Shown: piece after piece, positions 1 to 5,214 of the stretch
How the letters are laid out: the number at the start of each line of letters is the position of its first letter
Numbering within the stretch: position 1 is the stretch's first letter
Assembly (NCBI GenBank): GCA_030619345.1
Contig: JAUXBO010000195.1
Coordinates: forward strand, 1 to 5,264
Reading direction: 5' to 3'
Source of the DNA: Candidatus Zixiibacteriota bacterium
Lineage (GTDB): Bacteria; Zixibacteria; MSB-5A5; GN15; FEB-12
Length of the DNA stretch: 5,264 nucleotides
Made by a program: the position numbers and the translations under genes
Notes under the pieces: generated by a model
Told to the model about the DNA's origin: nothing
Database searches by the model: none
The model's input: only the letters and a program-made list of their open reading frames with translations

Positions 1-30
1 AAGTTTGACCCGGCCACTCGTCAGTTTCAA

Positions 31-84
31 GTGGGTTGTCGGGTTTCTTGTCCGCCAGTGGCGGACTGCGGAACGCCGACCTAC
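31..84. repeat. Two-tier palindromic element, possible dispersed repeat
   Basis: The core is a perfect inverted repeat, GTCCGCC (50-56), AGT, GGCGGAC (60-66). It sits inside an outer imperfect pair, 31-41 against 74-84, with eight Watson-Crick pairs, two G-T wobbles and one mismatch. Asymmetric arms of 8 and 7 bases (42-49 and 67-73) separate the two stems. This nested form is typical of REP-like or other interspersed palindromic elements rather than of a terminator, since no T-run follows on either strand. Several frames stay open across it, but none has a start or any recognisable protein signature. Only one copy is visible, so calling it a dispersed repeat is inference. Confidence 0.45.
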
Positions 85-115
85 GAGAACTCAAAAATCA
101 TTTAATCCTAACATA

Positions 116-140
116 ATACCGTTGACATAAAAGACGGTAT
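116..140. repeat. Small inverted repeat of unknown role
   Basis: ATACCGT (116-122) and ACGGTAT (134-140) form a perfect 7-bp inverted repeat around an 11-base loop. No T-run follows on either strand, so it is not a classical terminator. A consensus-like TTGACA (122-127, plus strand) overlaps the left arm and loop, but no -10 box lies at a suitable distance. It lies just beyond the operon terminator, in a stretch where no gene is visible. Confidence 0.3.
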
Positions 141-164
141 CTACGAAGCTATTAACCCACCTGC

Positions 165-198
165 AAAAAAGGCTGTCAGACTATATAGCCTGACAGCC
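165..198 (-). terminator. Rho-independent terminator of the five-gene operon
   Basis: Read on the minus strand, a perfect 9-bp stem GGCTGTCAG / CTGACAGCC (198-190 and 179-171) encloses a 10-base loop containing CTATATAG. Six T residues follow directly (170-165). The stem begins 31 bases after the kbl stop codon, where an operon-ending terminator would be expected. The plus strand lacks a T-run after the stem, so it should work in the minus direction only. Confidence 0.92.
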
Positions 199-229
199 TG
201 TATCTAACTTGTACGATATTCAGTGGGTG

Positions 230-1477
230 TTATGCCCCGCTCATTTCGATGATCTCCTGCTTGGTTTTACCAAGGATATCGTGCTTTTTACCCACTTTCA
301 CGAAAGCATCCAGAGCCTTGTCCAGATGGTGCTTTTCGTGTCCGGCGGAAATCTGGGTACGGATACGTGCCTGCCCCTGTGGTACAACCGGGAAGAAGAA
401 CCCTATGGCGTACACCCCCTCCTGGTACAGATCTTTCGATATATCCTGCGATAGCTTGGCATTGAAGAGCATAACCGGCACAATCGGTGTGTCGCCAGCT
501 TTCAGAATGAAGCCGGCTTCTGTCAGCCCTTTTCTCCAGTACTCGGTGTTTTGTTCGAGTTTGTCACGCCGCTCCGTGCTTTGAGAAAGGATCTCCAGTA
601 CCTTCACGACTCCGGACACAACCACCGGGGCAATCGTGTTAGAGAACAGGTAGGGGCGAGCTTTCTGGCGGCACATCTCAACCAGTTCACGTCTCCCGGA
701 AACACAGCCGCCCGATGCCCCTCCGAGGGCTTTTCCGAAGGTGGTGGTGATGACATCGATTTTCCCCACTACACCGCACTTCTCATGTGTACCGCGACCC
801 GTTTTCCCGATGAACCCACTGGCATGGGAATCGTCAACGAATATCATGGCATCATATTTCTCACAGAGCGCGGCTATCTCATCAAGTTTGGCGGTGTCGC
901 CATCCATCGAGAAGACACCATCGGTAATAACTATCTTGACACGTTTGTCGCTGTGTAACTGAAGTTTTTCTTCGAGGTGCTTCATGTTTGAATGCTTGAA
1001 CGAATCCTGCATAGCACTACACAGGCGCATGCCGTCAATGATTGACGCGTGCACGAGACGGTCGGCGATCATCACATCATCTTTTGTCAGGATTGCTTCG
1101 AAGACGCCCGCGTTAGCATCCATACAGGAGGGGAACAGGATAGTGTCCTCGGTTCCAAGAAACTCAGTAACTTGAGCTTCGAGTTGGAGATGAATATCCT
1201 GGGTACCGCAAATAAAACGGACCGAGGACATCCCGTAGCCACGATTGTCCAGACCCTCATGGGCTGCTTTAATCACCTCCGGGTGACTGGACAGGCCGAG
1301 GTAATTGTTGGCGCACATATTGATGACTTTTTTCAGCGAAGCCCCGGTTGGAAACTCGACCTCAATGTCCGCTGTCTGTGGCGAATGGATATATCGTTCC
1401 TGCTTGAATAGTCCGGCTTCCTTGATCCCGTTCAATTGCTGCTGGTATATCCCCCGCACATTGTCACTGTAACTCAT
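230..1477 (-). CDS. kbl: Glycine C-acetyltransferase (2-amino-3-ketobutyrate CoA ligase)
   Basis: This is a 415-residue PLP enzyme of the alpha-oxoamine synthase family, cytosolic by sequence. In threonine breakdown it cleaves 2-amino-3-oxobutyrate with CoA to glycine and acetyl-CoA. Matches to E. coli Kbl run along the protein: CANNYLGL near 55-62, SVRFICGTQD near 85-94, VHASIIDG at 142-149, DGVFSMDG around 186-193, VDDSHASGF at 214-222, FGKALGGASGG at 247-257 with K249 as the PLP Schiff-base lysine, PYLFSN at 275-280 and GQARIRTQ at 368-375. D215, H218 and S190 match the known cofactor contacts with a constant offset of 5. About 12 C-terminal residues extend past the E. coli protein. The start is supported by AAGGAA seven bases upstream of the ATG. 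It is the last gene of the operon, 105 bases after the carrier-protein gene. Serine palmitoyltransferase and BioF are less likely because their signatures differ at the lysine and aspartate motifs. Confidence 0.96.
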   Translation of the reverse strand: MSYSDNVRGIYQQQLNGIKEAGLFKQERYIHSPQTADIEVEFPTGASLKKVINMCANNYLGLSSHPEVIKAAHEGLDNRGYGMSSVRFICGTQDIHLQLEAQVTEFLGTEDTILFPSCMDANAGVFEAILTKDDVMIADRLVHASIIDGMRLCSAMQDSFKHSNMKHLEEKLQLHSDKRVKIVITDGVFSMDGDTAKLDEIAALCEKYDAMIFVDDSHASGFIGKTGRGTHEKCGVVGKIDVITTTFGKALGGASGGCVSGRRELVEMCRQKARPYLFSNTIAPVVVSGVVKVLEILSQSTERRDKLEQNTEYWRKGLTEAGFILKAGDTPIVPVMLFNAKLSQDISKDLYQEGVYAIGFFFPVVPQGQARIRTQISAGHEKHHLDKALDAFVKVGKKHDILGKTKQEIIEMSGA

Positions 1478-1582
1478 GTTATATTCCTTCTACACGTGCC
1501 GTCAAAAGCTTTCAGGAGACTGGAGCGCTGGTACAGGTTTCACAGATCGAAATAGCTTTTGAGCAGCTGTTTTTGGCGGTTG
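1478..1582 (-). other. 105-base spacer between carrier gene and kbl, with inverted repeat
   Basis: This is the longest gap within the operon. It contains TCAAAAGCT (1502-1510) and AGCTTTTGA (1554-1562), perfect 9-bp arms 43 bases apart, which could close a stem in the transcript just upstream of the kbl ribosome binding site. No clear terminator is present. The kbl Shine-Dalgarno AAGGAA lies at 1484-1489. The spacer may set kbl translation or processing separately from the upstream genes; that is inference. Confidence 0.4.
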
Positions 1583-1828
1583 CTACTTCAGGAATGACTC
1601 TACCAGCACAATGATTTTATTAACTGAATCAAAAGCTTCGGGTGTTGCCTGTTCATCGGGGATGTTGATCTGGTACTTATTTTCAAGGAACCGCTTCAGT
1701 GATACCATTGAGAATGAATCAACGATTCCACCTGAGATAAGCGGTGTATCTAAATCGATTTCATCGTCTTCATCTTCGAGGTATTCATTTATCACATATT
1801 CAAGCACGGCCTGCTTCATGTCATCCAT
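1583..1828 (-). CDS. Small stand-alone acyl carrier protein (DltC-like motif)
   Basis: This is an 81-residue acidic, mostly helical carrier protein. The 4'-phosphopantetheine arm should attach to S38 in GGIVDSFSMVSL (33-44). The family motif is DSL in fatty-acid ACPs; DSF is more like D-alanyl carrier protein DltC and other free-standing carriers served by adenylating enzymes. The second half, with IPDEQATPEAFDSV at 56-69, fits the usual helix II to III pattern. The gene follows the acyl ligase by 37 bases and precedes kbl, so its likely partners are those two enzymes plus the AcpS of the same operon. The first ATG is preceded by AGGA (1836-1839) at seven bases and by AGGAG (1842-1846) at thirteen. 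A second ATG at codon 4 is possible but less well spaced. The cargo is not shown by the sequence; acetyl or another short acyl group is inferred from the neighbours. Confidence 0.93.
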   Translation of the reverse strand: MDDMKQAVLEYVINEYLEDEDDEIDLDTPLISGGIVDSFSMVSLKRFLENKYQINIPDEQATPEAFDSVNKIIVLVESFLK

Positions 1829-1835
1829 GTTTTTA

Positions 1836-1846
1836 TCCTATCTCCT
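1836..1846 (-). promoter_or_regulatory. Doubled Shine-Dalgarno upstream of the carrier gene
   Basis: Two purine-rich matches, AGGAG (1846-1842) and AGGA (1839-1836), precede the ATG at 1828 with spacings of 13 and 7 bases. The nearer one fits the first ATG best. The pair may raise translation of a carrier needed in excess over its enzymes; that reading is inference. Confidence 0.5.
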
Positions 1847-1865
1847 ATAAGGTAGTATTGTAGAC

Positions 1866-3569
1866 TTAGTCGTTATCCAGAGTCGATGTATCTCCGATAT
1901 CCTCGCCCCATTCACGAGCGCGGAGCATCCGTCGCATAATTTTGCCGCTACGGGTTTTAGGCAGCGACGGCATATATTCGATCTCCTGTGGCATAGCCAG
2001 TGGGGAGAGTGTTTTGCGGATGAAATTCATGATGTTCAGTTCCATGTCCGCATTCGCCTCAAAACCGGGTTTCAGTGTAACAAAGGCCTTTACCACTTCC
2101 ATGTTTACATCATCCGGTTTCGCCACGACGGCCGACTCTGCCACTGCCTCATGCTCCAGAAGAGCCGATTCCACTTCGAATGGGCTTACCAGGTGGCCAG
2201 CTGTATTGATAATGTCATCGTCCCGTCCGGCAAACCAGAAGTACCCTTCACGGTCGATACTGGATCGGTCGCCGGATATGTACCACCCGTTTATGAACTT
2301 GCTCTCATAAGCTTCTTTGTTGTTCCAGTAGGTGCGCATCATTGCCGGCCAGTCCGGTTTGAACCCGATCAAACCAACTTTGCTCGGCTCATTGATCGGT
2401 TCGTATGTCTTCATGTCGAGAATGGTTGCAGTGAGGCCGGGGAAGGCGCGTCCCATTGATCCCGGTTTCACTTTCATACCGGGGAAATTGGTGATCATTA
2501 TCGAGCCGGTTTCGGTCTGCCAGTATGTGTCGTGAAACGGAAGACCCAGCACTGCCTGTGACCAGATTACCGCCTCGGAGTTCAACGGTTCGCCAACACT
2601 TGTCAGGTGACGCAGAGAGGACAGATCGAACTTTTTGACTATCTCTTCACCCGCTTTCATGAGGGAACGTATGGCCGTCGGCGCCGAATACCAGACGGTG
2701 ACACGTTTTTTCTCGATGAACTGATACCAGTTGTTTGCCGAAAATCCTATATCCTGCACACACTGTGTGATCCCGAGACTGAATGGTGCGATAATTCCAT
2801 ACGAGGTTCCGGTTACCCATCCCGGGTCGGCCGTACACCAGTAAATGTCGTCATCACGCAGATCAAGTGCCCACTGGGCTGAAAGATACTGCGAGATAAG
2901 CGAGTAGTGTACATGCTGTACGCCCTTTGGTTTTCCGGTTGTGCCCGAAGTATAGTGGAGCACCGAGGGGGATTCGGCAGTGGTAGGATGAATCTCAAAC
3001 TGTTCAACCGGTGTGGCTTTCTCAAGTGAGAACGCTACTTCCCGCTCTCGTAGTTCTTTTTTTTCATCATAATCAACAATGATGATATGTTCCAAAAATG
3101 GCATCTGTTCAAGAACTTTGCGAACCTTCGAAACATGTTTGCGCTGGGTGATAATGGCCCGTGTCTGAGCATCTTCCAAACGGACAAACAGGGATTCACC
3201 GCCGAACGCCGAAAAAAGCGGCTGAGCGATGGCCCCAATCTTTAACACACCCAGGAAACCGAGATACAATTCCGGGATTTTGTCCATAAACAGGCAAACC
3301 CGGTCTTCCGGTTTGATACCAAGATCTCTTAGGAATTTCCCAATGGTGTTGCTGGCAAGGCGGATATCGTTATATGTGTATGTTTTTTCTTTTCCACCCA
3401 TTCCCTCCCACAAGAGGGCGGGCTTATCCGCTTTTCCTTGCTGGCAAATCCGATCCGAACAGTACCAGCCAATATTGATGACATCTCCTGGGCGGTATTC
3501 AAGTTCCTGCTCGGCCATCGACCAGCTGAAATTCTTAATCCGCTCCTCGTACGATCCGAATTGACTCAT
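1866..3569 (-). CDS. AcsA-like acetyl/acyl-CoA synthetase (AMP-forming)
   Basis: This is a 567-residue ANL-superfamily adenylating enzyme, close in length and sequence pattern to Bacillus subtilis AcsA. It should activate a carboxylate with ATP to an acyl-adenylate and pass it to CoA or to a carrier thiol. The N-terminal domain has the P-loop YTSGTTGKPKG (206-216), CTADPGWVTG (245-254), WYSAPTA (293-299), SVGEPLN (324-330) and YWQTETG (349-355). The hinge and C-terminal domain follow, with D434 in SGD, GRDDDI (448-453) and PKTRSGKIMRR (537-547), where K543 is the catalytic lysine. W350 matches the tryptophan that limits E. coli and Salmonella Acs to short acids, so acetate or propionate is the likely substrate. 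L460 replaces an arginine usual in the A8 loop. The start overlaps the acpS stop as ATGA and has GAGGAA (3576-3581) upstream. Beside an ACP and AcpS it may act as an acyl-ACP synthetase. Confidence 0.9.
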   Translation of the reverse strand: MSQFGSYEERIKNFSWSMAEQELEYRPGDVINIGWYCSDRICQQGKADKPALLWEGMGGKEKTYTYNDIRLASNTIGKFLRDLGIKPEDRVCLFMDKIPELYLGFLGVLKIGAIAQPLFSAFGGESLFVRLEDAQTRAIITQRKHVSKVRKVLEQMPFLEHIIIVDYDEKKELREREVAFSLEKATPVEQFEIHPTTAESPSVLHYTSGTTGKPKGVQHVHYSLISQYLSAQWALDLRDDDIYWCTADPGWVTGTSYGIIAPFSLGITQCVQDIGFSANNWYQFIEKKRVTVWYSAPTAIRSLMKAGEEIVKKFDLSSLRHLTSVGEPLNSEAVIWSQAVLGLPFHDTYWQTETGSIMITNFPGMKVKPGSMGRAFPGLTATILDMKTYEPINEPSKVGLIGFKPDWPAMMRTYWNNKEAYESKFINGWYISGDRSSIDREGYFWFAGRDDDIINTAGHLVSPFEVESALLEHEAVAESAVVAKPDDVNMEVVKAFVTLKPGFEANADMELNIMNFIRKTLSPLAMPQEIEYMPSLPKTRSGKIMRRMLRAREWGEDIGDTSTLDND

Positions 3570-3955
3570 ATAATATTCCTCTTTTGCTCCAGAGTTACCA
3601 CGGCGCAGGCAAGTTGGCCAGTGCGCGCCAGCGATAAAAGCCAGCTCGTCCCACTATCAAACTCGAGGCGTGACTTTAGTTTGTCGTGAAGAATGAGTTC
3701 GGGTGGGCCCGGAACGTGGTTAACAATTTCTATCTCGGTGAATGTTAGTCCTTTTTGTAATCCAATTCCGGCGGCCTTCAGAAATGCCTCTTTGGCTGCA
3801 AAACAGCCTGCGTAAGATGCAGCCGGCTGGCGCTGAGCCTCGCAAAATTGTTGCTCTTGCGCTGTGAAAATCTGGTTGCTAAGTCCTTCAATGGTGTGCA
3901 ACCGATGCTGCATTCGCGCCACGTCTACAACGTCTATTCCAATACCGACTGTCAT
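3566..3955 (-). CDS. acpS: Holo-[acyl-carrier-protein] synthase
   Basis: This 129-residue protein is the usual size for AcpS-type phosphopantetheinyl transferases, which form trimers in the cytosol. They move 4'-phosphopantetheine from CoA to the serine of apo-carrier proteins. The N-terminal GIGIDVVDVARM (4-15) carries the metal-binding D8, and FAAKEAFLKAAG (52-63) carries the second metal ligand E56. TEIEIVN (73-79) and the C-terminal SLxxTGxLACAVV strand complete the family pattern. The C-terminal motif reads SLART (108-112) where most members have SLSHT, so the usual Ser-His pair is Ala-Arg here. The ATG overlaps the tdh stop by four bases (ATGA), and its own stop overlaps the next start in the same way, which implies translational coupling. 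Its target is probably the carrier protein two genes downstream, though it could also serve the fatty-acid ACP if it is the only copy in the genome. Confidence 0.94.
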   Translation of the reverse strand: MTVGIGIDVVDVARMQHRLHTIEGLSNQIFTAQEQQFCEAQRQPAASYAGCFAAKEAFLKAAGIGLQKGLTFTEIEIVNHVPGPPELILHDKLKSRLEFDSGTSWLLSLARTGQLACAVVTLEQKRNII

Positions 3956-4953
3956 TTGGGTACTTCGCTGTCCCCGGCGCGACTACGCTGGTTCATACCG
4001 TCCCGTTGAAGCTTCTGGCTCAACTCCTGTATCATGTCCTTTGTCATCTTTGCCAGATCATACTTAGGCTGCCAACCCCACTCCTTGCGTGCGGCGGAAT
4101 CGTCCATATAGTTCGGCCACGTGTCAGCAATCGCCTGGCGGATCGGGTCTACACTGTAGTCAATTGTGAATTCCGGTATATGTTTCCGAATCTCGTGTGC
4201 CAGTTGCTCGGGGGTAAAACTCATCGCTGTTACATTGAAAGCGTTACGGTGGATCAATCCATCCGGGTCAGCTTCCATTAACTTGATCATAGCCCGGATT
4301 GCGTCCGGCATATACATCATATCCAGCGAAGAGTCCTCACGCAGGTAGCAGGTATACTTCTTGTGGCGAATAGCTTCGTAGAATATCTCAACGGCATAGT
4401 CGGTGGTGCCACCGCCCGGTTCGGTCTCGTGTGAAATCAGGCCAGGGAAACGCAACCCACGGGTATCAAGATCAAAACGCTTGTGATAGTAATCGCACAA
4501 CAGTTCGCCGGATACTTTAGTGACGCCATACATTGTGTCTGGCCGCTGGATTGTATCCTGTGGCGTATTGTCCAGGGGGGTAGATGCACCAAACGCTCCG
4601 ATTGAGCTGGGGACGAATATGGCACAGTGGTACTGGCGGGCCGCTTCCAGCATGTTGTACAGACCGTTGACATTGACCTGCCAGGCCAGAGTCGGTTTCG
4701 ATTCGCCAACAGCCGAGAGGATAGCAGCCAGATGATAAATAGTGTCGACCTTGTGAATTTGCATCACCCTTGTGATATGGTGCGGATCAAGGCAGTCCAT
4801 GGATTCAAATGGTCCACTGTCACGTATAGTGTCATCGGCAGGCATGCGGATGTCGCTGGCAATGACATTAGTATTGCCGTATTTCTGACGCAGGATAGAA
4901 GTTAATTCGCTTCCAATCTGACCTACCGCTCCAGTGACCAGGATTTTCTTCAT
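3952..4953 (-). CDS. tdh: L-threonine 3-dehydrogenase, SDR/epimerase type
   Basis: This 333-residue extended short-chain dehydrogenase should oxidise L-threonine with NAD+ to 2-amino-3-oxobutyrate, the substrate of Kbl at the other end of the operon. The Rossmann motif TGAVGQIG is at 7-14 and D34 ends the second strand, which favours NAD over NADP. Markers of the epimerase-type threonine dehydrogenases are HLAAILSAVGE (74-84), VPSSIGAFG (114-122), the catalytic pair Y142/K146 in MYGVTK, the long block RFPGLISHETEPGGGTTDY (168-186), MMYMPD (212-217) and DTWPNYMDDSAARKEWGW (277-294). This family is unrelated to the zinc-dependent Tdh of E. coli. A charged tail of about 20 residues follows the last conserved part. 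The ATG has GAGGA (4960-4964) six bases upstream. It is the first gene of the operon. A role as a reductase in the reverse direction, or on a related beta-keto amino acid, cannot be excluded. Confidence 0.92.
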   Translation of the reverse strand: MKKILVTGAVGQIGSELTSILRQKYGNTNVIASDIRMPADDTIRDSGPFESMDCLDPHHITRVMQIHKVDTIYHLAAILSAVGESKPTLAWQVNVNGLYNMLEAARQYHCAIFVPSSIGAFGASTPLDNTPQDTIQRPDTMYGVTKVSGELLCDYYHKRFDLDTRGLRFPGLISHETEPGGGTTDYAVEIFYEAIRHKKYTCYLREDSSLDMMYMPDAIRAMIKLMEADPDGLIHRNAFNVTAMSFTPEQLAHEIRKHIPEFTIDYSVDPIRQAIADTWPNYMDDSAARKEWGWQPKYDLAKMTKDMIQELSQKLQRDGMNQRSRAGDSEVPK

Positions 4954-4971
4954 GCTGTATCCTCAATACCC

Positions 4972-4988
4972 AACGGATTTAATCCGTT
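4972..4988. promoter_or_regulatory. Perfect 17-bp palindrome in the operon leader
   Basis: AACGGATT-T-AATCCGTT is a perfect palindrome with 8-bp arms around one central base. It lies roughly 20 to 40 bases downstream of the predicted transcription start and just before the tdh Shine-Dalgarno. It could be an operator for a dimeric regulator, or an RNA hairpin in the leader. No T-run follows on the minus strand, so it is not an intrinsic terminator. A half-site AACGGA occurs again at 5051-5056, just upstream of the -35 box. Confidence 0.5.
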
Positions 4989-5016
4989 TGTAACAGGTTG
5001 GTTATTGCTGGAAGCA

Positions 5017-5045
5017 TATATAAGAAGGATAGCACAGGAAATCAA
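5017..5045 (-). promoter_or_regulatory. Sigma70-type promoter of the operon
   Basis: On the minus strand TTGATT (5045-5040) and TATATA (5022-5017) stand 17 bases apart, the ideal spacing. The -35 matches four of six consensus bases and the -10 matches five of six. Transcription would start near 5010, giving a leader of about 57 bases before the tdh ATG. The leader contains the 17-bp palindrome and the Shine-Dalgarno. This promoter and the terminator at 165-198 enclose exactly the five genes, supporting a single transcript of about 4.8 kb. Confidence 0.65.
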
Positions 5046-5214
5046 GCCCGAACGGAATGGGGGCTGACATCCGCCGACAAGCAGTAAAGGTGAACCTCTA
5101 TCAGCCGCATTACGTTATGAGAAGGGGTAAGGGATTTGTCTTGACAAGAATGAGATGTTACGCCATGGTAAAGTAGTCGGGGATACTTGGGCTAGCGATT
5201 TTTGCAGGTATATT
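5046..5214 (+). promoter_or_regulatory. Upstream region of the divergent right-hand gene, with a -35-like box
   Basis: A consensus TTGACA lies at 5141-5146, within the short palindrome TCTTGACAAGA (5139-5149). The 17-base-distant hexamer CATGGT (5164-5169) is a poor -10, and TAAAGT (5169-5174) is too far away. The promoter call is therefore weak. A weak Shine-Dalgarno, CAGG at 5205-5208, precedes the ATG at 5215. Nothing else in this stretch is recognisable. Confidence 0.3.

Noticed and set aside
1..105. Open reading frame entering from the left edge and stopping at TAA 103-105
   Set aside because: It passes straight through the nested palindrome, at least one other frame is open over the same stretch, and the 34-residue translation has no family signature. 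It could be the tail of a gene outside the window but cannot be supported.
165..198. Bidirectional terminator
   Set aside because: The T-run follows the stem only on the minus strand; on the plus strand the bases after the stem are TGTATCTAAC.
551..958. 135-codon plus-strand open frame
   Set aside because: It lies wholly opposite kbl, whose minus-strand frame has full-length family motifs. The antisense product shows no recognisable domain. The other plus-strand frames inside the five genes were dismissed for the same reason.
230..1477. Serine palmitoyltransferase or BioF instead of Kbl
   Set aside because: The ACP and ligase neighbours suggested SPT, but the PLP-lysine motif FGKALGGASGG, the VDDSHASG motif and the GQARIRTQ block are those of Kbl. 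Bacterial SPTs typically have VDEAHG- and TFSKS-type motifs.
1478..1505. Minus-strand promoter TTGACG (1505-1500), 16 bases, TATAAC (1483-1478) before kbl
   Set aside because: The boxes look good, but the -10 directly touches the kbl ATG, so transcription would begin inside the coding sequence and omit the start codon and Shine-Dalgarno. TATAAC is better explained as AT-rich spacer between the Shine-Dalgarno and the ATG.
5057..5176. 39-codon plus-strand ORF in the divergent intergenic region
   Set aside because: It has no convincing Shine-Dalgarno, would start upstream of the only -35-like box on that strand, and the peptide shows no recognisable feature.
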